Positions 44,966-53,153 of a stretch of 64,000 nt of DNA are shown piece by piece. The stretch comes from Bradyrhizobium prioriisuperbiae (lineage in GTDB: Bacteria; Pseudomonadota; Alphaproteobacteria; Rhizobiales; Xanthobacteraceae). Each line of letters starts with the position of its first letter. Position 1 is the first letter of the stretch. Location of the stretch: contig NZ_CP135921.1 of the NCBI RefSeq assembly GCF_032397745.1, positions 744,001 through 808,000 on the forward strand, in the 5' to 3' direction. The position numbers and the translations under genes were made by a program. The notes beneath the pieces are model-generated. The model did no database searches. It was not told the DNA's origin and was given only the letters and a program-made list of their open reading frames with translations.

Positions 44966-46162
44966 TTAATGCGCAGGCGCTGCGAAGTCGTGAAGGATCC
45001 TGTTCTCGGCAACGACGACCGGGTGCATGGTTTGGGGCGTATTGCGCGAGCGGCCGACAAAGCGCGGCACGCCGTCGCTGATCACGGCGCCAACCGCAGC
45101 GATATCGCCATTGGCAAGCGCGGCGCAGGCATCGTTTTTCGATCCGCCCGCGCAGGCGTCGATCAGGATGACGTCAGCATCACGCCCCGGCGCGATCACG
45201 CCCGAGTTGAGGCCGTAGACGCGCGCGTTGTTGCCGGTCGCCGCCGCAATGGCGAGCTCCGGCGCGATGCCGGCGAGGCTCGCGAGATGGGAGATCGTGT
45301 AGAGCATGCCAAGCGGCATGATGCCGCTGCCGGTTGGCGTGTCGGTGGCAACCAGCAGCCGAGCGAAGGCGTCGGCCTCGGTGAGCAGCCGGGCGCAGAG
45401 CAGCGTGGTGCGCAGATTGCCGGCGGTGCAGACCTGCAGGGCCATGTCGGATTCGTAAACCAGACGCGGATAGTCCGCGTCGGGCATGGCGATGGGACCG
45501 CCATTGGTGTGAAACGACACGTGAGGCCGCAGCCGCAGCAGATGATCGGCCCAGATTCCGGATGAGCCCGGAATTGAGGCGCCGCCGGTGTGGACCAGGG
45601 TGATCATGCCGAGCTCGCGCGCCCAGGCGATGGTCTCCTCGTAGTCATAAGGCGTCGGAAAAGCGCCGAAGCCGGCCTTGGCCAGCCACACGCCCTGTTG
45701 CCGGATCTCCGCGAGATCCGCCCGGGTAAGACCAGGCTCCAGGATCACCGCGCCGGCATGCACCCGCATGCCGCCGGGACGATAGGTCTCAAAACACCTG
45801 CGCGCCGCAACCGCCAGTGCCTTGACGCCGGCGGGATCCTTGGGCCGGCCGGGAACATGTACTTCCGACGCGCTGATCGCCGTCGTCACGCCGCCATGCA
45901 GATAACTTTCCAGAAAGCCGACGGTGCGCTGCCGCGGTGTGTAGTCGCCAAACGTAATATGCACATGGCTGTCGATGAGGCCGGGGATCGCCGTGGTCCC
46001 CGCCGCGTCGATGATCACATCGCAACCGGCGAGCGCGGTCTTGTCGGCACTCCCGACATGCTGGATCGCGCCGCCGTCGCAGACAATGCAATCGCCGGCA
46101 ACGACAGGCTCGCGCCAGTCACCGGACACGATGCGGCCGATATTGACAAGGGCTATGCGCAT
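44966..46162 (-). CDS. Enamidase-like amidohydrolase
   Basis: 398 residues, amidohydrolase superfamily (binuclear metal). Metal ligands: HVH in GLIDSHVHITFGDYTPRQRT near residue 66, a Lys in GVWLAKAGFGAFPTPY that may be carboxylated, His in MITLVHTGGASIPGSSGIWA and VSFHTNGGPIAMPDA, Asp in LLVATDTPTGSGIMPLG. Many blocks match enamidase of Eubacterium barkeri as I recall it (NIGKIVSGD-type start, GRPKD, HTGG.SIPGSS, SRNTPP), where it opens the reduced 6-hydroxynicotinate ring. There the bridging residue is a Glu, here Lys. A ring-opening C-N hydrolase in heterocycle degradation is the best inference. 27 bases after AA_synth. Confidence 0.82.
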   Translation of the reverse strand: MRIALVNIGRIVSGDWREPVVAGDCIVCDGGAIQHVGSADKTALAGCDVIIDAAGTTAIPGLIDSHVHITFGDYTPRQRTVGFLESYLHGGVTTAISASEVHVPGRPKDPAGVKALAVAARRCFETYRPGGMRVHAGAVILEPGLTRADLAEIRQQGVWLAKAGFGAFPTPYDYEETIAWARELGMITLVHTGGASIPGSSGIWADHLLRLRPHVSFHTNGGPIAMPDADYPRLVYESDMALQVCTAGNLRTTLLCARLLTEADAFARLLVATDTPTGSGIMPLGMLYTISHLASLAGIAPELAIAAATGNNARVYGLNSGVIAPGRDADVILIDACAGGSKNDACAALANGDIAAVGAVISDGVPRFVGRSRNTPQTMHPVVVAENRILHDFAAPAH

Positions 46163-46189
46163 GGGAGCGATCCCTGAGTTGTCGCTGAT

Positions 46190-46774
46190 TTAGCCTTGCC
46201 GGACGGCAGAGGCCTTCACGGACTCTGTATAGCCGAGCCCGCCCACTCGCGCGTTGAGTCGCCCGCGGTTCGCCACACAGAAGATCAGCGCAATCTCTTC
46301 CGGCAGCGGACCGCCGGGCAGCATCAGGCTCATGCCGTCATAATGCGAGCGGACATAGACATCGGTCTTGGCGTTCATCGGCACGTCGATCAGCGCGCCA
46401 GGTGCGGCGACCTTGGTCATCGACGAAATCCAGGCGGAGGCGCCACCCATGGCGTCACGAAACGGCTCGGCGAAGGTCGTGGTAAGGAGCGCATTGGCAT
46501 GCTCCTGTTCGCCGGCCAGGCCAACGATCCCGCCCTTGCCATAACTCTGGATCTCGTGCGGCCCCATGGCGGCCAGCGCCACCTTCGCCATCTGCGCTCC
46601 GATGCCTCTGCTCGCCTCGATCAGCGGCGTCAGATCCTCGACATAACGGCCGACATGCGGATTGGGCACCACCGCGATGACCGCCACCTTCCGTTGTAGC
46701 GGATCGGCAAGCCGGCCCGCTTCCTGGAATTTGTCGTCCACGACAGTCAACAGACGTCGGATCGAAAGATCCAT
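46190..46774 (-). CDS. AA_synth (DUF1185) family protein
   Basis: 194 residues from ATG 46774 with GAGGAGA upstream. The family is named for amino acid synthesis, but its reaction is not established to my knowledge. Recognisable blocks: SIRRLLTVVDDKFQEAGRLA, VVPNPHVGRYVEDLTPLIEA, VESYGK-like IQSYGKGGIVGLAGEQEHAN, GALIDVPMNAKTDVYVRSHY and LNARVGGLGYTES at the end. It is soluble. First gene of the minus-strand catabolic unit, starting 41 bases from the FadR-type operator, so it should be directly controlled by the GntR regulator. Members commonly sit in amide or heterocycle degradation clusters. Confidence 0.85.
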   Translation of the reverse strand: MDLSIRRLLTVVDDKFQEAGRLADPLQRKVAVIAVVPNPHVGRYVEDLTPLIEASRGIGAQMAKVALAAMGPHEIQSYGKGGIVGLAGEQEHANALLTTTFAEPFRDAMGGASAWISSMTKVAAPGALIDVPMNAKTDVYVRSHYDGMSLMLPGGPLPEEIALIFCVANRGRLNARVGGLGYTESVKASAVRQG

Positions 46775-46814
46775 TGGCAAAGTCTCCTCGATTTGGTATT
46801 GTTTGTAAATCATA

Positions 46815-46832
46815 TTGTCTGACAATTTGTCA
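46815..46832. promoter_or_regulatory. FadR/GntR-type operator with three half-sites
   Basis: TTGTC (46816-46820), GACAA (46822-46826) and TTGTC (46828-46832) form two overlapping perfect dyads: ATTGTC-T-GACAAT (46815-46827) and GACAA-T-TTGTC. TTGTCTGACAA fits the FadR-subfamily consensus TNGTNNNACNA. It lies between the divergent starts 46774 and 46846, and the FadR-type regulator gene is in the rightward unit. Confidence 0.85.
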
Positions 46833-46845
46833 ATAGGAAGCGGAC

Positions 46846-47517
46846 ATGAATCTGCAGGGCGAGACGATCCTCTTTTCCGAGATGACCCCACCCGGGGACC
46901 AGGAGGTGGCGTTCAACGAATGGTACGATCACGAGCACATTCCGCTACGCATGGCCGCGCCGGGCTTTCGCAGCGCCCAGCGCTACCGCGATGGGCAGAG
47001 CCTGAACTATCTCGCGGTGTACGAAATGAACGCCCCGGACGCTCTCACCACGCCGGAGTACGGCCGGATCAAGAACCAGCCCTCGGACACGACCCGCGCC
47101 ATGCTCGGATCGGTCTCCGGCTTCACGCGCTACATCGGCCGGACCATCGGGGCGCATGGCCGATCCGGTGCCGAACTGCTGTCGGCTCCCGTGCTCTATG
47201 CCGTGTTCTTCCAGATGCCGGCTGAACGCACCGCGGAATTCGACTCATGGTATGCTGAGGACCACGTTCCGCTGCTGCTGGACGATCCGAGGTGGATCGG
47301 GACACGCCGCTTCGATGTTCTTGATGGCTCTCCCCACGGCTACAACAGGCTTGCCTTGCATTACCTCGCCGATCGGCTGGCTCTGGATTCGGACGCGCGG
47401 GCAAAGGCGCGCGCGACGCCATGGCGCGCCCGCCTGGCGCAGGAGCCGTGGTTTCAGGGCAAGTATCTCGTGTTCGACAGCATCCGTTCACGCCAAGTCG
47501 CGCAGGCCGCGGCATGA
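46846..47517 (+). CDS. Two-repeat dimeric alpha/beta-barrel protein
   Basis: 223 residues from ATG 46846, with TAGGAAG upstream. The protein consists of two homologous halves: FNEWYDHEHIPLRMAAPGFR (about 27-46) and FDSWYAEDHVPLLLDDPRWI (about 135-154). Each is followed by a beta-strand pair (RSAQRYRDGQSLNYLAVYEM and GTRRFDVLDG). This WY..(D/E)HxP pattern is typical of EthD/DUF4286-like dimeric alpha/beta barrels, which act as small oxygenases, isomerases or cyclases. A catalytic His of each half is conserved. Divergent from AA_synth across the operator and overlapping the GntR gene by 4 bases. Confidence 0.78.
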   Translation: MNLQGETILFSEMTPPGDQEVAFNEWYDHEHIPLRMAAPGFRSAQRYRDGQSLNYLAVYEMNAPDALTTPEYGRIKNQPSDTTRAMLGSVSGFTRYIGRTIGAHGRSGAELLSAPVLYAVFFQMPAERTAEFDSWYAEDHVPLLLDDPRWIGTRRFDVLDGSPHGYNRLALHYLADRLALDSDARAKARATPWRARLAQEPWFQGKYLVFDSIRSRQVAQAAA

Positions 47518-48215
47518 CTGAGCAGCCCGCCGATTTCCTGACGCTTGTGAGGTCGCCCGTCGCGGTGCGCGAGCTCGCCGCGGACACCCTGCGGCAGGCC
47601 ATCATCCGCGGCGACCTGCTGCCTGGCGGGCGGCTGGTGGAAGCTGAGCTGTCGAAGCGGATGGGCGTGTCGCGCCCCTCGATCCGCGAGGCGCTGAGCC
47701 AGCTTGCCGCCGAAAAGCTGGTGACGATCGTGCCCAACAAGGGCCCGTCTGTCGCCAACATCAGCTGGAAGGAAGCGCAGGAGATCTATCATGTGCGCAG
47801 CCTGGTCGAGGGCGAGGCGTCCTTTCTCTTTGCCGGTCGCGCCAGCAAGGCAGATCTCGCCGGGATGCGCACGGCACTGAAGGCGTTCGAGCGGGCGATG
47901 GCGCGTGACGACACCTCCAGCCTCGTCGCCTCGACGGGCGCCTTCTATGGGATCATGCTCAATGGCTGCGGCAACGGCATCATCACCGAACTGCTTGCCG
48001 GGCTGAATGCCCGGATTGGCGTGCTGCGCGCCCGCTCGATGTCGCGGCCTGGCCGCGCCCGCCATTCCCTGGCGGAAATGACGGCCATGCTCGAGCGCCT
48101 GGAAAACGGTGATGCGGAAGGCGCCCGCGCCGCCACCCACAGCCATGTCCGCGCCGCGGCAGCCGCGGCACGCGAGAGCTTCGAGCAGCTGGCGCAGCAA
48201 AAGCAACACGGCTGA
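47514..48215 (+). CDS. FadR-family GntR regulator (FCD domain)
   Basis: 233 residues from ATG 47514, which overlaps the previous stop (ATGA). The N-terminal winged helix is VRELAADTLRQAIIRGDLLP, GGRLVEAELSKRMGVSRPSI and REALSQLAAEKLVTIVPNKG. The FCD ligand domain covers about 95-220 (IYHVRSLVEGEASFLFAGRA onwards). FCD domains often bind a metal and an organic acid, so the pathway substrate or intermediate is the expected inducer. Its own operator is most probably at 46815-46832, controlling both directions. Confidence 0.92.
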   Translation: MTEQPADFLTLVRSPVAVRELAADTLRQAIIRGDLLPGGRLVEAELSKRMGVSRPSIREALSQLAAEKLVTIVPNKGPSVANISWKEAQEIYHVRSLVEGEASFLFAGRASKADLAGMRTALKAFERAMARDDTSSLVASTGAFYGIMLNGCGNGIITELLAGLNARIGVLRARSMSRPGRARHSLAEMTAMLERLENGDAEGARAATHSHVRAAAAAARESFEQLAQQKQHG

Positions 48216-48243
48216 CGTCACCGCGGCTCGTGATTCAGCGCAA

Positions 48244-48275
48244 CGTTTTAACGAAGACTCGTTTTAACGAAGACT
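48244..48275. repeat. Perfect tandem duplication of a 16-mer at the 3' end of korB
   Basis: CGTTTTAACGAAGACT occurs twice without gap (48244-48259, 48260-48275). The right copy contains the last korB codons and stop (SLR-stop on the minus strand), so the left copy is a duplicated gene end. Confidence 0.85.
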
Positions 48276-49319
48276 TGCGTTGATCTTGTCCAGCGCCGAC
48301 GCTCCCGGGCAGAGCGCTGCGGTGTCCAGCTGGTTGAGCGGCGTCTCGACCGTGTCGAGATTGCTGTGCAGATCGTCAGCATCGGCCTCGACATACAGCA
48401 GGCCGGTCACGATCTGGCCCTGGGCGGCATGCCGCTGCAGGAAGTTCATGGCGGCGAGCCGATCGTGCGGATCGTACTCGTCGTTGAGCTTGCGCAGATT
48501 GAGCACCGAGCCGTCGTGCTGGGTCACCGCCGCGACTTTGCCCGGCGCATAATTGACCGTGATGGGATCGCGGCCGACCATGATATCCAGCGCATTCACC
48601 GCTTCGTTGTGCTCCCTGACGTAATCCAGGCTCTTGGTCGAGCCGGCGTGATTGTTGAAGGCGATGCAGGGCGAGATCACGTCGATGAAGGCCGCACCTT
48701 TGTGAGCGATCGCGGCCTTGATCAACGGCACCAGCTGGCCCTTGTCGCCGGAGAAGCTGCGGGCCACGAAGGTGGCGCCGAGTTGCAGCGCGATCGCGAC
48801 GAGATCAATCGAGGAGTCGCTGTTCAGCGCGCCTTTTTTGGATTTCGATCCCCTGTCAGCAGTAGCCGAGAACTGCCCCTTGGTCAGGCCATACACGCCG
48901 TTGTTTTCGACGATATAGGTCATGTTGACGGCGCGACGCACGGAATGGGCGAACTGGCCGAACCCGATGGAGGCGGAATCGCCATCGCCGGAGACGCCGA
49001 GATAGATCAATTCGCGGTTGGCAAGATTGGCGCCGGTCAGCACCGACGGCATGCGGCCGTGCACCGAATTGAAGCCGTGGGAAGCACCGAGGAAGTAATC
49101 GGGCGTCTTCGACGAGCAGCCGATGCCGGAAATCTTCGCCACCCGATGCGGCTCGATCGACAGCTCGAAACAGGCCTCGATGATCGACGCCGAGATCGAA
49201 TCGTGGCCGCAGCCGGCGCACAAAGTCGAGGTGGAGGCCTCGTAGTCGCGGCGGGTGAAGCCGATCTCGTTTTTCGGCAGCGACGGATGGTGAAACTTGG
49301 GCTTGGCGAGATAGGTCAT
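48264..49319 (-). CDS. korB: 2-oxoacid:ferredoxin oxidoreductase, beta subunit
   Basis: 351 residues. Thiamine-diphosphate subunit. The Cys-containing STLCAGCGHDSISASIIEAC (residue 31 on) and ISGIGCSSKTPDYFLGASHG, the TPP motif YLGVSGDGDSASIGFGQFAH near 115 and NMTYIVENNGVYGLTKGQFS are the family blocks. It oxidises 2-oxoglutarate or another 2-oxoacid with CoA and passes electrons to ferredoxin. Its start overlaps the alpha subunit stop by 4 bases. The C-terminus carries the tandem duplication noted at 48244-48275. Confidence 0.9.
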   Translation of the reverse strand: MTYLAKPKFHHPSLPKNEIGFTRRDYEASTSTLCAGCGHDSISASIIEACFELSIEPHRVAKISGIGCSSKTPDYFLGASHGFNSVHGRMPSVLTGANLANRELIYLGVSGDGDSASIGFGQFAHSVRRAVNMTYIVENNGVYGLTKGQFSATADRGSKSKKGALNSDSSIDLVAIALQLGATFVARSFSGDKGQLVPLIKAAIAHKGAAFIDVISPCIAFNNHAGSTKSLDYVREHNEAVNALDIMVGRDPITVNYAPGKVAAVTQHDGSVLNLRKLNDEYDPHDRLAAMNFLQRHAAQGQIVTGLLYVEADADDLHSNLDTVETPLNQLDTAALCPGASALDKINASLR

Positions 49320-51151
49320 GACAGCGCCTTTCGCAGCGGCGTGACTTTCAGCGTGTCGAGCCGGTCGCCGATGGTATTGGAAATGAAACGGGCGGTGATC
49401 GAGCTGCCGTCATAGTGCAGCACCGGCACCAGGCGCACCGGATCGATGCCGAGCTCGTTGACGATCAGCGAGCGCAATTGCGCGTCGCGGTTCTGCTCGA
49501 CCACGAACACGAAATCATGATCGGCGATGAAGCTCGCCACGTCCTGGTGGAACGGGAAGGCGCGGATCCGCATCAGGTCCAGGCTGTGACCACGCTTGGC
49601 GAGGATTTCCGCCGCCTCGCTCATCGCAGGCGCAGTCGAGCCGTAATAGATCACGCCGAACCGGGTCGGCTTGTCGGCATTGCTGCGCAGCGGCTTCGGC
49701 AGGATGCCCTTGGCGGTGTCCAGCTTGCGCAGCAGGCGCTGCATGCCGTCGACATAGGTCGCACCATTCTCCGAATAGCGGGCGCGCGCATCATGGGAGG
49801 TGCCGCGGGTGAAGAAGGTGCCCTTGGTCGGGTGGGTGCCCGGATAGGTGCGATAGCCGATGCCGTCGCCGTCGACATCCATATAGCGGCCGAAATCCTT
49901 GGCCTTGTCGAGATCCTCGGCCGACAGCACCTTGCCGCGATCGTAGGTCTTGCTGTCGTCCCAGGAGAGCGGCCGGCACAGCCGATGGTTCATGCCGATG
50001 TCGAGATCGAGTAGCACAAACACCGGTGTCTGCAGCCGGTCGGCGTAGTCGAAAGAGCTGGCGCCGAATTCGAAGGCTTCGGTCGCATCCTCAGGCAGCA
50101 ACAACACATGCTTGGTGTCGCCGTGAGAGGCATAGGCGCAGCTGATCAGGTCGCATTGCTGGGTCCGGGTCGGCATGCCCGTGGAGGGACCGGCGCGTTG
50201 CACGTCGAATACGACAGCGGGAATTTCCGCGAAATAAGCAAAGCCGAGAAACTCCTGCATCAGCGAGATGCCGGGACCTGAGGTCGCGGTAAAGGCACGC
50301 GCGCCATTCCACGCCGCGCCGATCACCATGCCGATGGAGGCGATTTCGTCCTCCGCCTGCACGATGGCGTAGCGGGCCTGCTTGGTTTCCGGATCGTGAC
50401 GGAATTTCCCGCAGTATTTGGCGAACCCCTCCGCCAGCGACGACGACGGCGTAATCGGATACCAGGCGCAGACGGTGGCGCCGCCATAAACCGCACCCAG
50501 CGCGGCCGCCGCGTTACCCTCGATCAGGATCCGATCGCCGACCTTGTCGGTGCGCTTCAGGCGCAGCCCGATCGGACAGGCGAAATTGGCCTTGGCATAC
50601 TCGCGGCCGAGATGCAGCGCATGCACGTTCGGCGCGATCAGCTTGTCCTTGCCTTTGTACTGTTCGCCGATCAGCTTCTCGAGCTCGGCAAAGTCCATGT
50701 CGAGCAGCGCCGACAGCGCGCCGATGCAGATGATGTTCTTGAACAGCTGGCGCTGGCGCGGATCGGTATACTCCGCGTTGCAGATCTGGGTCAGCGGAAT
50801 GCCGATCACGGTGATATCCGCGCGCAATTGCCCGGGCGGGATGGCGCGGGTCGAATCGTACATCAAATAGCCGTCGGGCTCGATCGAGATCACGTCGGCA
50901 TTGAAGGTCTGCGGGTTCATCGCCACCATGAAATCGGTGCCGCCGCGGGCACCGAGATGCCCTGCTTCAGTGACACGGATTTCGAACCAGGTCGGCAGTC
51001 CCTGGATGTTGGAGGGAAAGACGTTGCGGGGCGCCATCGGAATGCCCATCCGCATGATGGCGCGGGCGAACATTTCATTGGCGCTGGCCGAGCCGGAGCC
51101 GTTGACGTTGGCGAAACGAATGACGAAGTCGTTGACGGCTGCTAGCGGCAT
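49316..51151 (-). CDS. korA: 2-oxoacid:acceptor oxidoreductase, fused gamma-alpha subunit
   Basis: 611 residues from ATG 51151 (MPLAAVNDFVIRFANVNGSG). The gamma domain covers about 1-190: GSASANEMFARAIMRMGIPM and EIRVTEAGHLGARGGTDFMV. The alpha domain starts near 205: LIEGNAAAALGAVYGGATVC, AWYPITPSSSLAEGFAKYCG, RAFTATSGPGISLMQEFLGF and DVQRAGPSTGMPTRTQQCDL. This gamma-alpha fusion is usual for KorA. It overlaps the flavoprotein gene by 10 bases and korB by 4. No cluster of its own is visible, so electrons presumably go to the ferredoxin domains of the upstream gene product or to free ferredoxin. Confidence 0.9.
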   Translation of the reverse strand: MPLAAVNDFVIRFANVNGSGSASANEMFARAIMRMGIPMAPRNVFPSNIQGLPTWFEIRVTEAGHLGARGGTDFMVAMNPQTFNADVISIEPDGYLMYDSTRAIPPGQLRADITVIGIPLTQICNAEYTDPRQRQLFKNIICIGALSALLDMDFAELEKLIGEQYKGKDKLIAPNVHALHLGREYAKANFACPIGLRLKRTDKVGDRILIEGNAAAALGAVYGGATVCAWYPITPSSSLAEGFAKYCGKFRHDPETKQARYAIVQAEDEIASIGMVIGAAWNGARAFTATSGPGISLMQEFLGFAYFAEIPAVVFDVQRAGPSTGMPTRTQQCDLISCAYASHGDTKHVLLLPEDATEAFEFGASSFDYADRLQTPVFVLLDLDIGMNHRLCRPLSWDDSKTYDRGKVLSAEDLDKAKDFGRYMDVDGDGIGYRTYPGTHPTKGTFFTRGTSHDARARYSENGATYVDGMQRLLRKLDTAKGILPKPLRSNADKPTRFGVIYYGSTAPAMSEAAEILAKRGHSLDLMRIRAFPFHQDVASFIADHDFVFVVEQNRDAQLRSLIVNELGIDPVRLVPVLHYDGSSITARFISNTIGDRLDTLKVTPLRKALS

Positions 51152-52923
51152 GCTGGACCTGCGTGAGTGACTTCCAGATAGAACTTGTTCATGTCCCAAG
51201 CACCGGTCGGACAGCGCTCGGCACACAACCCGCAATGCAGGCAGACGTCTTCGTCTTTCGCCATGATGCGGCCGGTCTTCAGGCCGTCGGCCACGTAGAT
51301 GTCCTGGGCCAGATTGAGCGCCGGCGCACGCAAGCGCCCGCGCAGGTCCTCTTCGTCACCATTCTCGGTGAAGGTGATGCTGTCCATCGGGCAGACGTCG
51401 ACGCAGGCATCGCATTCGATGCAGAGCGGCGCCGAGAACACGGTTTCGACATCGCAGTTCAGGCAGCGCCCCGCTTCCGCCAGCGCCAGCTTGGCGTCGA
51501 AGCCGAGTTCGACCTCGGCCTTGATGCTGCTGAGCGCCGTGGCATTGTCCTGATGAGGCACGGCGTAACGCTCGTCCAACACCACTTCGTTTTTGTAGCT
51601 CCACTCGTGGATACCCATTTTCTGGTTGACCACGGTGACTGCGGGTAACGGACGCTGAGCGATATCCTCGCCATGCAAGAGTTTGTCGATCGACACCGCC
51701 ACTTCGTGGCCATGCGCGACCGCCCAAATGATGTTCTTCGGGCCGAACGCGGCGTCGCCAGCGAAAAACACCTTCGGGTTGCTGGACTGGAAGGTGACCT
51801 TGTCGACCACTGGCATGCCGTGGTCGTCGAAGGCGATACCGGCATCGCGCTCGATCCAGGGAAACGCATTTTCCTGGCCAACCGCCACCAGCACGTCGTC
51901 GCATTCAAACAGCACGTCAGGCTCGCCTGACGGCACCAGCTTGCGGCGGCCCTTGGCGTCGAACTCCGCCTTGACCTTTTCAAACAGCACGCCGGTGAGC
52001 TTGCCGCCGTCGTGCTTGAACTCCTTCGGCACCAGGAAATTGTGGATCGGAATGCCTTCGCGCGCGGCGTCTTCCTTTTCCCAGGGCGAGGCTTTCATCT
52101 CGTCGAAGCCGGAGCGCACCACCACCTTGACGTCTTCGCCGCCAAGCCGACGCGCGGACCGGCAGCAGTCCATCGCAGTGTTGCCGCCACCGAGCACGAT
52201 GACACGCTTGCCGATGCCGTGGATGTGATCGAACGACACGCTGGAGAGCCAGTCGATGCCGATGTGAATATTGCCGGCGGCCTCCTTGCGGCCGGGAATA
52301 TCGAGATCGCGACCGCGCGGCGCGCCGGATCCGACCACGACGATGTCGTAATCCTCCGCAAGCAGGGCTGCCATGCTCTCGACGCGGGTGCCGGCGCGGA
52401 ATTCGACGCCGAGATTGAGCACGAAGCCGGTTTCCTCGTCGATCACGCTGTCCGGCAGACGGAATTTCGGAATCTGTGAGCGCATCATGCCGCCGGCGCG
52501 CTTGTCGCCGTCATACACCACACAGGTGTAACCGAGCGGTGCGAGATCGCGCGCCACTGTCAGCGAGGCAGGGCCCGCACCAATCAGCGCGATGCGTTTG
52601 CCGTTTTTCACCGCCGCCGGTTGTGGCATCCGGCGCGTGACGTCGTCTTTATAATCAGCGGCGACGCGTTTCAGCCGGCAGATCGCGACCGGCTCATCCT
52701 CGACGCGAACGCGGCGGCACGCCGGTTCGCAAGGACGATCACAGGTGCGCCCCAGAATCCCGGGAAACACGTTCGACCGCCAATTGATCATGTAGGCATC
52801 GCTATAGCGGCCCGCGGCGATCAACCGGATGTATTCGGGAACTGGCGTATGTGCGGGACAAGCCCACTGGCAATCGACCACTTTGTGAAAGTAGTCGGGT
52901 GCAGCAATATCAGTCGCTTTCAT
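51142..52923 (-). CDS. GltD-like NAD(P)H flavoprotein with two 4Fe-4S ferredoxin clusters
   Basis: 593 residues. The N-terminal Cys cluster region (VVDCQWACPAHTPVPEYIRL and ILGRTCDRPCEPACRRVRVE) is as in glutamate synthase small subunit. FAD-binding RIALIGAGPASLTVARDLAP lies near residue 110 and NAD(P)H-binding RVIVLGGGNTAMDCCRSARR near 245, then KVFFAGDAAFGPKNIIWAVA. The C-terminus has two ferredoxin motifs: CIECDACVDVCPMD and CLHCGLCAERCPTG. First gene of the kor operon (flavoprotein-korA-korB). It should move electrons between ferredoxin-level clusters and NAD(P)H. Confidence 0.88.
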   Translation of the reverse strand: MKATDIAAPDYFHKVVDCQWACPAHTPVPEYIRLIAAGRYSDAYMINWRSNVFPGILGRTCDRPCEPACRRVRVEDEPVAICRLKRVAADYKDDVTRRMPQPAAVKNGKRIALIGAGPASLTVARDLAPLGYTCVVYDGDKRAGGMMRSQIPKFRLPDSVIDEETGFVLNLGVEFRAGTRVESMAALLAEDYDIVVVGSGAPRGRDLDIPGRKEAAGNIHIGIDWLSSVSFDHIHGIGKRVIVLGGGNTAMDCCRSARRLGGEDVKVVVRSGFDEMKASPWEKEDAAREGIPIHNFLVPKEFKHDGGKLTGVLFEKVKAEFDAKGRRKLVPSGEPDVLFECDDVLVAVGQENAFPWIERDAGIAFDDHGMPVVDKVTFQSSNPKVFFAGDAAFGPKNIIWAVAHGHEVAVSIDKLLHGEDIAQRPLPAVTVVNQKMGIHEWSYKNEVVLDERYAVPHQDNATALSSIKAEVELGFDAKLALAEAGRCLNCDVETVFSAPLCIECDACVDVCPMDSITFTENGDEEDLRGRLRAPALNLAQDIYVADGLKTGRIMAKDEDVCLHCGLCAERCPTGAWDMNKFYLEVTHAGPACR

Positions 52924-53001
52924 TCTTCCCCGTCCACGCGGACGCGAGACCGCGCAGCCTTTTATCGTTTCCCACTGAACGCTCAGGCGGCGTTCTTGTT
53001 G

Positions 53002-53017
53002 TTATCCAGATGGATAA
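53002..53017. promoter_or_regulatory. 16-bp perfect dyad upstream of the kor operon
   Basis: TTATCC-AGAT-GGATAA, 79 bases upstream of the start at 52923. It is a plausible operator. The region 52924-53153 otherwise holds no gene and is lower in GC than the surroundings. Confidence 0.5.
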
Positions 53018-53153
53018 TTAGAAGCATTCAACATGATCCGCGCCATGCTGAAAAGCCAAATTTGTTTGATTTGCTATTGCCCTTTGGTCGCAGCTTAGGA
53101 TTCTACCGCGCCGCGGAAGAAATTATGCGGCAACGCAATATCGCCTTGTCGTT

